Shown here: positions 42,092-53,853 of the stretch, piece by piece
Layout: each line of letters begins with the position of its first letter
How positions within the stretch are numbered: the first letter of the stretch is position 1
Assembly: GCA_022702705.1 (NCBI GenBank)
Contig: CM040427.1
Coordinates: 19,119,625 to 19,183,624 of the forward strand
Direction of reading: 5' to 3'
DNA: 64,000 nt
From: Papilionanthe hookeriana x Papilionanthe teres
Taxonomy: Eukaryota; Streptophyta; Magnoliopsida; Asparagales; Orchidaceae
Made by a program: the position numbers and the translations under genes
The notes under the pieces: model-generated
Told to the model about the DNA's origin: nothing
Databases searched by the model: none
Seen by the model: the letters and a program-made list of their open reading frames with translations, nothing else

Positions 42092-45000
42092 CCACGCGGC
42101 GCCAGCTCATCCTCGGCATCTCCGAAACGCCGCGTGTCGCGCTCCCATTCGACGCCGCCGCCCGGGTCAGCGGCCGGGCCCGCGGTTCTCGTACGCGTCT
42201 CTCGGTCCGACGCCATCCGAGCCGTTCATCCGCGCGTGTATTGAATGGACGGCATCCGTTCATCGTCCCGAGCGTCCTCGCCGAGAGCCGTCCACACTAA
42301 ATCCACAGATCTCACTCGATACTCGATGGATTTTCATGTTCTTATGCTGCATGGATTCGTCTTGAAGAGACGAACACATCTATACGGTTATCATGCATTG
42401 AAACTAAGGCATTTGAAATGGAGAATCTCCGGAAGCTCGGGATGAAGAATTAGCTCATACCTTTGCTCGAGAGAAGTGTGGCTTCGATGCGAGAGTTGTT
42501 GCACCTTCGATTGGATCCCGGCAAGCTCCGGATGAAGTCTCCGGTGCAGTGAATTGTACAGGTGTGATTTCGACCAAGCCTGATCCACAAAGCTTGGAGG
42601 TTGGAGCAGCTGGGTGGTACTGGAGATGGGGCTTTTCTTGGTGGACACCTTCCCTTAGTACGGTGAAGGTGTAGAACCAATCGATTTGGGAATTGGCTCG
42701 GCTGTGGAGAAGTGTCCTGGTTTTGGGTGGAATTTCGGTTGGGAAATTGGATTTTATCGGTGGGGATTAGAGGCAAATTGACACTTGGGGATCAAGCTCG
42801 CTCTAAGGGTGGAGAAGGGTTTGGAACAATTTTGGCGAGTTTCGGCAAGGTTTGTGCAACTCTCCTCTCATGGTCGTGAGGGGTCGGGTTTAAATAGAGG
42901 TGGCTGGAGAGCCTCCCGGGGATGGCCGAGGGTTGGGATCGAGCTGCTGCTGGTCATGGGAAGAACAACCATGGTGGCCATTGGGCATGGGGCGGCTCGA
43001 CGAGGTGGAATTTCAAGGTTGGCTCACATGTGAGCTCTCGGGTGTGGTGTTTTCCGGCGATCCGGGCGGTGGCCGGCGGGCATGGGTCACCATCTTGACC
43101 GGGGAGGTCGGGGCTTGGCAATGGTGAAGTCGGTTGGGCTTGGACATGTGTAAAGTGTTTGGATTAAAATGGAATGAGGGAGAGGCCACTTTGGCTTGAA
43201 ATTGGTCAACCCATTGGTTTGGGTTGGGTTCACCTCCCCATGGTGGTCTTGGGCTGAGAAGATCGGTTAAGCTAGGCTGAGTCGAAGGTGGTGATGTCCT
43301 TATCCAAGAATATTTGGATTAAATCTTGGTTAAGGGGAAACATGCTTAAGGCTAATGACTTTTAGGAGATGGTTAAAGGACCTCCTCCTTTTTCCATTAA
43401 TGGCATGGTCATATGCCAAACTTTCATGGCTTCATATGGCTTGTGAATGGCTCATCCTTGGCTCCATTTGGCTTGGGAAAAGCTTGGGTCAATTTCATGG
43501 AAAGGGGTTTAAGAAAAATTTTGGTATTTAGGGGTGATTTGGCATGTGGCTTGATTTGGAATTATTTAATTGATGACTTTGAAACTTAGGGACAATTTTG
43601 ATTAAATGGATGATGAAGGGAAGTGCCATGTGGGCTTTAGGATAGAATTTGGGCTTTTGAATTTGAAGTGAAGTGGGCTTTTAGGAAAGTTTAAGGGAAA
43701 TGGGCTTTTTGATTTTAGGATGGGCATTTGGGTAAAGATTTTGTGAAGAACTTTGTCAAATAAATGTCATAATTGGTTTAGGGATGTTCTATGAAGGGCT
43801 TGGAATCAATTTGGTGTGATTTGGAGTTGAATTGGTTTGAATTTGGGTTTATTTGGTAAGTGGGCCTATGTAGGTCCAAGTGGGCCAAGTTGGGCTAATG
43901 TTGGGCTAGGGTTGAAATTGATGTAAAATCAATGTTGAGAAATTTTTATGGGAGTGTTTCAAAGAGGTTTTGACTTTGGTTGGGCTTTGATTTTGGGGTT
44001 TGGGCTCATTTGGGTTAGGTTTGGGTTTAGGTCAAAATAGGGCCTTTTAACTTTGGGTTGAGTTTGAGTGGGGTTTGGGTCCAAATTTTGGGCAAATCAT
44101 GTTAGTATTTTGTTTGTGGGAATGTTAAGGAAGATTTAGAAAAGATTTGGGGTTAATTGGAATTGAATTGGGTGAGTTTGGGTTAGGTTTGGGTCATGGG
44201 TCCAAATTGGGCTTTAAGGCCAAAAGTGAGATTGGATCCAAATGTCAATCAAATTGGGCTTGGATTTGGTCTATATTGGTATTTGGGATATTGAATTGAA
44301 GTTTAGAATTGAATTGTACCAAAATTGGGGTCAATTGGGTAGGTTTGGTTTGACATTGGGTTCACTTAGGGTTAAAATGGGTCAAATTGGGGGTTTTGAC
44401 AAAAGTAGGGTAAATTGAAAAAATTGGCCCATGGTGTAGTTGGAAAAAATGAAATTGGGAATATTTGGGATTTTCTGGAATTTTCTGGGAATTTTCTGAA
44501 TTTTTGGATTTTTTTGGCCAAGAGGGGTATTTTGGGTATTTGGAGGGTATTGAGAGGTTTTCTTGGAATTTTTGGTATTTTTGGGCATGGATGATCAATT
44601 TAAGTGATGTGGAAATGTTTGGGAATGATTTTGGAGAATTTTGGATAATTTGGAAATTTTGAGAAATTTGGGTAATTTCGGGGGTTTTAGGTAGGTTAAG
44701 CGGGTGTAGGGTCCGGGGTCAAAAGTGAAAATTTGGAAAATTGAAGATTGGGTGGATGTAAGTGGAAAGAAGTCATTTTGGTTGAGCCATGAAGCCATAT
44801 CAAGCCCATATGAGCCATGAAGGGACCCATTTGAGGCATTCATTTATGTTGTTCCTAACCCTCTAGCCGAGGGCTTAGGGGTTAAGGACCATCCATGTGA
44901 ATCACCTACATGAGTCGGGAGGTCAAGTTAGGTATGGGTGTGGTTTTAGGAGGTATGTGGAAGTGTAGTGTGTAGGTGTAGTGTATAAATGTAGTGTGTG

Positions 45001-45284
45001 TGTAAGCCGGCCCCTTCACCGGACCGGGCCGCCGGAGGCGATCCTAAGGCGAAAGAGTCCTATAGGAACTCATCCTTTAAACTTCCACATTTGATTTCAA
45101 CCCTCTAGGTGATTAGGGGTCTACGGTCAAGTTTGTGGAGTTTGCGAGGAGTTAAGAAGTGGTTTGAATTTCTAAAAGGTGGGTCCCAATTCTAGTCCTC
45201 TAAGATAGTCAAAGGAAAAGCCTAAGGCTAGATCCTAAGTACTAAAGAGAAGAAGAGAAAACCTCATCAAAAATGAGGTCAACA

Positions 45285-46010
45285 GCTACTAGCAAAACTA
45301 AGCATATATGATGCTCTGATCCTGTCAAAGGAGATGAGAGAAGCTCTGATCAAGGCTCTACTTGATCCAGAGATTTGTTTAGCTCAAATGGCCGGTAATT
45401 CCTTCGACGTGGTTTGCTCGTTAAGAGAACGGCGAGGTGTTACTTTCACGGACAATGATCTATTGCGGGAACGGCTTATTACAACCGAACCGTTATACAT
45501 TTCGATCACTGTTGGAAAGTTTACGCTCTCCGAGTGTTGGTTGATCTGGAGCATCAATCAACATAATGAATCTTTGGACGCTAGCATATTTGGAAATTGA
45601 TGCTTGCGAGCTTGATGCAGACAAGATGCTATTAAGAGGCTTCAATCAAAAAGGAGAAAGAACTCTTGGATTGATAACACTACTAATGAAGACCGGTGAT
45701 TTAGCAAAGACGACCGCAAAATTCCACATAATTGATTTGGAGACATCGTTCAACGCTCTACTGGGTCGACCTTGGATCCATGAAAACCGGATGGTATCGT
45801 CGTCTCTACACCAGTGCATAAAGTATTACGAAGGAGAAGAACAGTGCATCAAAGGTTATTTGCAACCATTCTCCGTGCATGAAATTGGAATTCATGAAGA
45901 AGCGGCATACTACGCGCCCCCTAAGAAAACATTCTTTCCAGAAATACCATACCAAATGAAGCAAAAGAAATTTGAGACGATGAAGAACCTGAAGTAATAC
46001 AATAGATTCG
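45285..46010 (+). pseudogene. Plus-strand protease fragment of a third Tat/Ogre-like copy
   Basis: Homologous to 1384-2080 and 33000-33700 but on the opposite strand. The open frame from 45566 reads LAYLEIDACELDADKM, FHIIDLETSFNALLGRPWIH and VSSSLHQCIKYYEG. Just upstream, GASINIM is readable after a one-base loss in the DPGAS codon region. 45334-45600 encodes the pre-protease linker (DPEICLAQMAGNSFDVV). Both ends are abrupt: LTR C at 45284 and an Athila LTR at about 46022. Confidence 0.85.
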
Positions 46011-46021
46011 AAACACGCCCC

Positions 46022-47933
46022 TGAAGATGCGGCTTACTTTTTTTAAATGCAAGGATTTATGAACAATAGATTTATAATAATTTTTATAAAGTCACAATGA
46101 TCCAACGCAAGTATACGTATCTTATCAAGTATACAGGGCTTTAATGAAGTCCTGTTTATCGATCCCATAGGGAAGCGAGGTAAGAGGTTCTTAGTCAAAT
46201 TCTAGTCTAAAATTATCAGACTTTAGATTGGAAGGTCGATATAAGTGGTTGTTCTAACAAGTACTCCTAAAGGTAGATGTTATATGTAAGAATAATAACT
46301 ACTCCTAAATGTAAATATTACTTCTAAAGATAACCCTTTTTGGATAAATTGGTTTGGTGAATTTTGAGATAAAGAAATCTACTATTCTTATGTAATTAAT
46401 TGGATAAAGTTTAAGAATGAGATGCATTAAATATTGTATGTGCCAAATAGGAGCAATCCTATTCTTTTCCCTCTTCCGAGTACCCGCTCTTCAGAGTGCT
46501 AAAAAGAACATTGGCAAATCCTAGGCTTAGTCCCTAAATCCAAGGTTAGGCTGGGAGGATATTGGCTGCCACTTCAGAGCTCCCACTTCCCTTTACCTGA
46601 AGGCTAACCCTAGCTTTAGTTACCAAAATTTAGGACAAATTTAAGGATTTCAGCCTGTCACCCTGAAACCTCCAATTCGATGCCCATGAAACCATATTTC
46701 CCTATTTATTTGCACTCAACCCCCATGAATTACGCAATTCATTCATGGACATTGAATGTGGTTCCACTTTGTTGAGAATTACATTGCCCTTTCGGGTCAA
46801 TGCAATTACAACAAATTTTAACACTACAACGAGCTCTTTTTGTAATGTAAATGAAGCGCAAGTAAAAACCATCACATTTATAATTAAACTTCTTTTAGAA
46901 AGCATCCTAATATCCTAAACAAGAATCCTACTCATTACAAAAGAAAAGCTGAATGAAACAATGACATAATTTTGTTATGTCACTATTTCCAAACAAGAAG
47001 AAAGAGTAAGAGAAAGACATCACAAAACACGAAGAAAACACAACGAAAAACTTCATTTCAAAGCAAATCCACAAAATAAGTGTTTACAAAATCATAAGAT
47101 AATGAAGAACACAATACTTAGTTTTTTTCCCTTGAAAGAAAGATGAAAATCTCTCCCATAAAGTCTCCCGTGGATCCATGCAATGCTAGAACATTCCCTT
47201 ATAGATTCTCTCAAAATCCCCTCACCAATCTCTCCAAAAAGATAGAAATCTACATTTCTACTCTTATTCTAAGATCTCTCAACATTCTCCATGTTTTTCC
47301 TAACATTTCCCCCATCTTTTTGGCTTCAAATTCGGTTTAAAATAGTGTAGGGACGAATTTCCCAAGAGGTGCATGAAGAAGCCTTTCAAAAAGCATCGAG
47401 ATTCGATGTATATGGCCAATAACTGCTCAATTTCGCATCCGGACCGTTTTGGGCACCGCTGGCACTGAATAGGGCTCTGCCGGCACCATATGTTTTGTGG
47501 TCTCAGGTTTCTGGCACCACCGGTGCCGGTTTGGGCGCCCCCGCGCCCACTCTGCGCAGCTCCACCATTTTGCTCCATTTGGCTCCGTTTTAGCTTCGAT
47601 TCACCACGTTTCATTTGTGTTGCGTTCCTAATAGATAGCCAAAAAAAATAAGCATAGAAATAAATTTCCTTTAAAGTGTAATCTCATTAAAAAATATGCA
47701 AGAAGTATAAAAGAGATTAAGCATAGAAAGACTTATTGAAAGGTGTCAAGCCAAAATTTGTTTTCTAGCTCATTTTTGCTCCAAATTGCACCGTTTTTTC
47801 TTCTTTTTGCTCCAATCACTTAAAATCATCATACCTGCAACAAATCATGAAAAATACCTTCCTTTAAAGTGCAATATCATAAAAAATGAGTAAAATCATA
47901 TAGGAAAAAATCGTATATATTTTTGGTGCATCA
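46022..47933 (-). repeat. Athila-type 3' LTR
   Basis: 1,912 bp; the minus strand begins TGATGCACC at 47933. It is homologous throughout to the inverted LTR pair at 2417-6287. The left end, near 46022, is slightly ambiguous (TGAAGATGCGG against the expected TGATGCGAC). Confidence 0.9.
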
Positions 47934-47949
47934 AAATCTCCCAAACTTA
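47934..47949 (-). promoter_or_regulatory. Polypurine tract of the Athila-like element
   Basis: The minus strand reads TAAGTTTGGGAGATTT and then the LTR start TGATGCACC. This is the classic Athila arrangement for plus-strand priming. Confidence 0.8.
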
Positions 47950-49980
47950 ACTGTTATTTGTCCTCAAGTAACACTATAACTTTAAAAACCAAATATGTTG
48001 ACTTGTGGTTGTGGGTTTCAATAGAATTTCCTATAATTTCATCTCAGAAATATTATAGTATAACATAGGAGAAATTCTAACAAATCAACCTAGGACTAGA
48101 GCGTAAGAATATCTCATATTCAACTTAGGAATCATAATTTTCTATTTACTTCAAAAGTTATTAAAACTTGTCAAACTAAATATTCAAAGAAAATATAAAA
48201 ATAGAATTTAAGCACCTTATCTATACCAATTTAACTAATACCTTCTGAAATATGAATAAACTTAGGATTGTATTTAAGTCTTTTCATCTAAAAAGATTCA
48301 AGTGAAACCAATTTTTGATTAGGATTCTCCTCAAGCTTCTCCTCACTTATTTTTTTTCCTTTTGAGATCATTTTCAATCCCTTTTTATTCACTTTTTTTT
48401 TCAGGATCATTTTTAATCCCCTTTCTTTTCAGTCTTTTTTTTATGTGAGGATTACTATATCTGGATAGGCCTTTAATAGTTTTTAATTTCACTATCCTCT
48501 CTCTAAAATCCAAAACTCAAAACTTTCTCTCACTTTTTATAAGTGTAAGTATTAGTTCAAAAAAGATTTTCAATAAAGGCACAATTCTCATTAAGTATAA
48601 ATCTAAGAATTTCAGCTTTTCAAATATTCAACTTCTTTCTACCATAAATAGAAAAATCATTTTTCCAATGTTTCCTACAAAATATCTTTACTCTAGAACA
48701 ATTTCTTCACATAGATTTCAACTAAGTTATTTTTCTAACATTCCTAAAATCGAATTATAGTAACCTAAAGGTAACACCACATACCACAAGTTATTTTAAA
48801 ATTGATATCAAATTAAATATAGGTTACTGAGGACAAATAAAGTTACATTTTAAAAAATTTTCTTCTCGCCAAACTTAAATTTTAAAATATTTTGCAATTA
48901 ATTTCATAAAATGTAGCAAGAAGAAAAAGTAAAGTTTGAATCTACTTACTACTACAACATCCTATTAAATGTATATACATGCATAATTATGATAGAATGA
49001 CTGTAGGAGAAAGTAAATCTAACCTAAAACATGCTTGTAATAAAAGTACACTAAAAGGGATTATTTTCACTTCAAAATTTTATTTTTTTCTTCCTACCTC
49101 CAAACTTAATTTTTAACATATATAACATTCAGTATAGAAAATATAAGCAGAAAGAATATCTATCAAAACCATTTACAAGTATTCATTAGAATAGAACAAT
49201 TTGCAGCAGAAAATAAATCTAAACTAATCATGCCAGAATGAAATTCACTAAATAAAAGTTTAATTAGCATAGCAGGTATCAGCAAGGGAATATAAAAATG
49301 TTCTTCAAGACCTAAAAAAAGTTGTAACACGAACATAAACACACATATGATAAATGAGGTCAATTCTTCCATTAACTTATCACATCAAACTGATTTACTT
49401 CCAATTTCTAATGAAATCACTACACTAATAAATTAGGTACATTTTAAAATGATTTTATAGATTATAATCCTAAAGATAAGGTTATCCCTGATAAATTGGT
49501 TCCCAGGCGCCAATCTCAGGTATCATCTAATCCCTATAATTAAGCACCTCTAATTGTTATAAATCGTAGTGTATGATCATCCACAAGTTATTCATCAAAT
49601 AGGTTCATGACTCCTATCAAATGAAAACAATGTTAGAGAAAGGATGTAACAAAATTGAGATGAAGCTGTCATTGTTCAAATTCATGATATCTCTTGTAAA
49701 ACTCAAGTCCGAGTAAGACTCGAGTTATACTGAACTCGTCAATCCAACTACTACAAGAGAACATACAAGTCTAACCATAATAAGAAGTTAAGGAATCACC
49801 TCCCTCATAACACACAAAGATCAAATCAAACTACTAATAATCCAAACATCTAGCAATCAACAATCAAACTTATCAATCCATAATGAAACATAAAGATCAA
49901 GTCAATCCACTCTAAAGCAAACACCATACAATACTAACAATCATGACTCTCAAGCATATTAAATCAAAGCACACTGATAA
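47950..49980 (-). other. Noncoding 3' region of the Athila-like element
   Basis: About 2 kb of AT-rich sequence with pyrimidine-rich runs (48330-48440). No env-like ORF or other conserved frame is seen. Confidence 0.6.
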
Positions 49981-50060
49981 CTATGGGTTGCCTCCCATAA
50001 AGCGCTTAGTTTTAGCATCGCGGGACCGACAAATGATTCCTCTTGGATCAAAATTCCAAT
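49981..50060 (-). pseudogene. Remnant of the Athila pol 3' end
   Basis: The minus strand contains AAGCGCTTTATGGGAGGCAA, a sequence I recall as conserved at the end of Athila pol. Only this end survives. Confidence 0.6.
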
Positions 50061-50538
50061 TAATTAATCCTCGATCAATCGCCCAATCTTTTTCAGATCC
50101 AGGAATTCCTACAAAATCCTAAAATTGTAATTTATCATTCAGCTCTTCCTTTTCAGATGGATTTATATCATCGTTCCTCATATTTCTTTCTAGATCCAAT
50201 ATTCTTCTTTTGATTTTCTAAATTTGCATACTAATATCATCCTTAAATTTTATAAGAAATGGATCTCTATAATATAATTCAAGATCTCCCAATTTTGAAT
50301 CAGATTCTCTCTAGATAATTCAGATTCAGAATCAAATTCTTCTATGTCACTCTTCTATTTCAAGTTATCTAACAATTCTTCCCCTTTATAATTATTAAAT
50401 GATGGAGGATCTACCTTAGTTGAGGAAATAGGTTTTTCTAATTCCTTAGGAATTTATTCCAATGGTCTTCTAATATTCTTGTCCTTTTTTTCTCAACTCA
50501 AAGTTCTTTTGAAATTTATCCTCAAATTCTCTTCCAAG
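50061..50538 (-). other. Unrecognised segment joining gag to the pol remnant
   Basis: About 480 bp of AT-rich sequence with partly open minus frames rich in Glu, Lys, Asn and Ser. No protease or RT motif is found; this is where pol would be. The coding status is uncertain. Confidence 0.4.
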
Positions 50539-52365
50539 TCATAGTTCAATAACTTTATCTTGTTCATCATTTAATTCAGGTTTTTCTTGTAATTGAGTTG
50601 AATATGAAGATATAAAGACTGGTGGTGTGGATAAATTCCCTAAATAGGTAGGCTTTAAAATAGTATGGGGTACATCCATCTTATATTCATGAGATTTTTC
50701 AACAAATGGAATTACAAATTCACTATTTTTGGCAATTTCCATCATTTCACACCTCTCTTGAACATACACACAGTCTTCTTTAGATGACGTTTTTAACTGA
50801 TCATGAAAATCCATTCCGACCTCATCTGTTATCTTATTCTCAAAAATTTCTTGGAAATGGTCTTTACTTAGATAATCAATTTCAATATTCATCATTTTTT
50901 CTCTCAGCTAGAAATTTCATAGTCTTTAACACATCTAAAGTGACTTCCTGGTCATTAATGTTCATAATCAACTCTCCTTTTCGCACGCCTATCATAGTTT
51001 GTCCATTAACAAGGAATACTTGTTCATTATTGTTCTCTTTAGGTTTGATCTCAGTGTTGCTAAGAAGTGTTCCTTGGGGTCTATTACTAAGTGAATTAGC
51101 AATTTGTCCCAGTTGATTCTCTATGTTTCTAATCACAGCATTTTGACTTTGCAACTAGTTTCCCATTTGCAATACCACTTCGTCTATAGACAACTTCTTA
51201 TCCCCGAATTTTTGATCATTATTATAGTGTAGTAAATATGAAGGTCTATAGCTTGTGTTCCCCTGATTATTCCAACTTCCATTAAGATTTGCATGATTAT
51301 TTTCTCATTGTTGGTTTCGACCCCCGGTAGTATGATTCCAATTAAAATTAGGGCTTTTCTTCCAACTTAGGTTGTAAAAGTTAGAATACGGTTTGTTTAT
51401 GGCATTTAAAGTCTCATAAATTTAGTTAGAATCAATCATATGCCCTAATGAACTTTCTCACTTACAGGAGTAAATTGAGGCTGGTTCATTCCAAATTGGT
51501 CCAATTTCCTTAATATTGCAACAACCTGAGATGCATGAATTGCAATCGCATCAGTATCATGAACAGTGGCTACATATTTATGATTTACCCTTTTAGAGGG
51601 CCATTGAAATTTATTTGTAGCCATTTCTTCAATTAATGCATACGCTTCATCAAATTATTTTGATATTAATGAACCACCAGCAGTAGCATCAATAATGGAC
51701 CTAAGAGATCCTACTAACCCATTATAAAAAGTTTGAATGAATAACCAATCTGGCAGAGCATGATGTGGACACTTTCTTAGGAGTTCCTTAAATCTTTCCC
51801 AGGCTTCGTATATTGATTCTCCTTCATACTGACAAAATGAGATAATATCGTTTCTAAGTTGAGTAGTCCTTGAAGGTAGAAAATACTTAGCTAGGAATTT
51901 TTGAGTTAACTCCTCCCAAGTTTTAATAGAACTAGGTGCTAAAGAGTATAACCATATTTTAGCCTTATCCCATAATGAGAAAGAAAAAAGCCTTAGCCTA
52001 ACAACATCGTCTGACATGCCATTATAATGAAATGTAGCACAAAGTTCTAGAAAACTAGATAAGTGTAAAAAAGGATCCTCCGAAGGAGTTCCCCCAATCG
52101 GTTGTTACGGACAAGTTGGATAATCATTGGTTTTATTTCAAACGAGTCAGCTTCTACTGATAGGGTTTTGTATACTTGAGTGAATTTTATCTATCGTAGG
52201 ATTTACATAATCCCTCAATGATTTATGATGATTTTTCAAGTTATTATTTTGAATGTTTTCCATTTCCATTTCTAGTTTTTCATGTCCTTTCTATTTTTTT
52301 ATTTTTTTCCACTTTTCTAACTCGGGATCATAAGACATAAGTCCTACAGATCCTTTGTTTTGCAT
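50539..52365 (-). pseudogene. gag of the Athila-like element
   Basis: A candidate start is at 52363-52365 (MQNKGSV...). The capsid core is open at 51655-52017: LFSFSLWDKAKIWLYSL, TWEELTQKFLAKYFLPSRT, FCQYEGESIYEAWERFKELL and KCPHHALPDWL. These are typical Retrotrans_gag motifs of Athila. 50882-51154 gives NIENQLGQIANSLSNRPQG, typical of the C-terminal part, and 50539-50895 an acidic tail. Stops and shifts separate these pieces near 52030, 51400-51480 and 50890. The product would form particles and package RNA with trans-supplied enzymes. Confidence 0.85.
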
Positions 52366-52597
52366 ACGTAACACAAAAAACAATACATTAACAATAAAAT
52401 AAATAAAACGGAAAATATATTTAACACAACAAAACATTTTCACAAATACCTTATTTTTCACACAAACTGTTTTTTTTCACAACACTTTTTCATACAAAAA
52501 ACACTTTTCACACAAACACAATTTTATGACACTAAAGTTTTCCAATTCTAAGCCTAATTACTTCAACTAAAATTCTCCTAAAATTCTTACCAAAGCT
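52366..52597 (-). other. Leader of the Athila-like element
   Basis: Noncoding AT-rich leader with repeated CACTTTTTCACA-type runs. Its first 50 bp after the primer site match the spacer in the inverted LTR insertion (4341-4393). Confidence 0.7.
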
Positions 52598-52615
52598 TCT
52601 CCTTCAACGATGCCA
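52598..52615 (-). promoter_or_regulatory. Degenerate tRNA-Asp primer site
   Basis: The plus strand TCTCCTTCAACGATGCCA has five differences from the perfect site at 4394-4411, so priming is likely impaired. Confidence 0.7.
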
Positions 52616-52621
52616 AGAAAT

Positions 52622-52708
52622 TGATGCGATTTTTTTTAAATGCAAGGATTTATGAGTAATAGATATATAATAACTTTTATAAATTCACAATGATCCAATG
52701 CAAGTATA
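52622..52708 (-). repeat. Truncated Athila 5' LTR (87 bp)
   Basis: Begins TGATGCGATTTTTTTT on the plus strand and follows the other LTRs until GCAAGTATA at 52708. There it jumps to Tat LTR sequence, so about 1.8 kb is deleted. Confidence 0.85.
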
Positions 52709-53853
52709 ACTTGGGTGAGGTTTAGGCTCAATTTAGGAGCCATTTAATGTTTCATTTGGAATAGAGGAATGTCATGAGAAGTTTGGAATTCAAATTGAGG
52801 GGAAATTGATTGACATTGAGTCAATTTGGGTTGAATTTGGTCATATGGTCAAAATCTGGGCTTTTGAATTTGGGTTCAAATTGGGCTCAAATGTGGATCT
52901 AATTGGGCTTATTTTTGGTTTGTATTGGTATTGGGGATATTGAATTTTGGTTTAGAGTTTAAATTGGGCAAGATTGGGGTCAATTGGGTGGATATTGGGT
53001 TTAATTTGGGAATTTTTGGGTTAAATGAGTCAAATTGGGGCTTTTGGTTAAATTGGGCTAAATTGGTCAAATTGGGTCATGTGGTAGTTAAGAGAAATGA
53101 AATTGGTAATATTTAGAAGGTTTTGGGAATTTTTTGAAATTTTTTGGTTTCTTGGGCTAGGAGTGGTATTTTGGTAATTTTGCAAATTTTGGGGCCATTT
53201 TGGAAATTTGGGTAAATTTAGGTAATTTTGGCCAATTTGAAAGGTAGGGAGTATTTTGAAATAATTTTTGGAGAAAAATAGGTAATTTAATTTTGGAAAT
53301 TTTGGAGGATTTTCGGGTTTATGGATATTTTGGGTAGATTTAGGGGCAAGGGGTGTCAAAAATTGAAATTTTAGAAAAATTATGGTTGATTAGAGATGAG
53401 TAGTATGGGATTGTTTAGATTGAGCCATGGACCGAGGGAAACCCTCATTTGGTCCTCTATGTGTTGGTACTAATCAATCCTTTAAGAGATTGTGAAAACC
53501 ACGCTCATGAGTTTCCAAAGATTTAGGGGCTCAAGGTGGGATGTGCTTTATTTTGAGTTGTGAGTGTAAATTGTTTGTATTGTGTAAGCTCCAGACCTCC
53601 AAGGGTAAATCCTAAGAACCGACCACCTATAGGAGACTTCCCATGGGCTTCCTTATGCTCGGTCTCTTCCTCCCAAAAGCTGGAGGTTAGGCCCTAAGCA
53701 TATGAAAACTCTCAGTGCAGTGAGAAAGGTTTGAATTTCTAAGGGGAAGGGTTCGAAGACTAGTCTTCTAAGAAAGTCACCAGCAGAGTCCTGTGGCTAG
53801 ACCATAAGCTATTCTAAAGAGAGACTAGACCCCAACCAAAAGTGAAGTTAACA
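52709..53853 (-). repeat. LTR D: truncated Tat/Ogre-type LTR, U3 end
   Basis: G/T-rich plus strand homologous to the right third of LTRs B and C, ending GTGAAGTTAACA (compare ATGAGGTCAACA). It is truncated on the left by the Athila junction. It lacks the terminal hairpin pairing seen in B and C. ORFs inside are not conserved. Confidence 0.75.

Larger units (their letters stand above)
16757..45284 (-). mobile_element. Giant Tat/Ogre-like LTR retrotransposon (element 2), about 28.5 kb, carrying an AlkB-like gene
   Basis: Minus-strand element: 5' LTR C (37758-45284), primer site, ORF1, gag, protease, RT, RNase H, second RNase H, integrase, extra ORF, AlkB-like domain, 81-bp satellite, polypurine tract, 3' LTR B (16757-24291). 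The internal region is 13,466 bp. Near-identical AT-rich LTR stretches imply recent insertion, yet the coding region looks frameshifted. Much of that may be assembly error at CHG sites. No target duplication is found, because LTR B is flanked by another leader and LTR C by an unrelated fragment. The pairing of B and C as one element is therefore inferred from structure. Confidence 0.75.
37758..45284 (-). repeat. LTR C (Tat/Ogre type), 7.5 kb, 5' LTR of element 2
   Basis: Complete LTR of 7,527 bp with the same termini as LTR B. AT-rich parts are identical to LTR B, while differences cluster at CAG/CTG/CCG trinucleotides in the left two-thirds. It contains the pentanucleotide array at 39915-40262, a candidate TATA box at 42084-42091, the conserved upstream block at 42251-42270 and a G/T-rich right third. 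Short ORFs inside are not conserved proteins. Confidence 0.92.
46022..52708 (-). mobile_element. Athila-like element with gag but no pol; 5' LTR truncated
   Basis: Minus-strand order: truncated 5' LTR (52622-52708), degenerate tRNA-Asp primer site, leader, gag (52365 to about 50539), a short unknown stretch, a remnant of the pol 3' end, about 2 kb of noncoding 3' region, polypurine tract, complete 3' LTR (46022-47933). Protease, RT, RNase H and integrase are absent. This matches the gag-only (TR-GAG-like) type of non-autonomous derivative, or an internal deletion. Confidence 0.85.
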
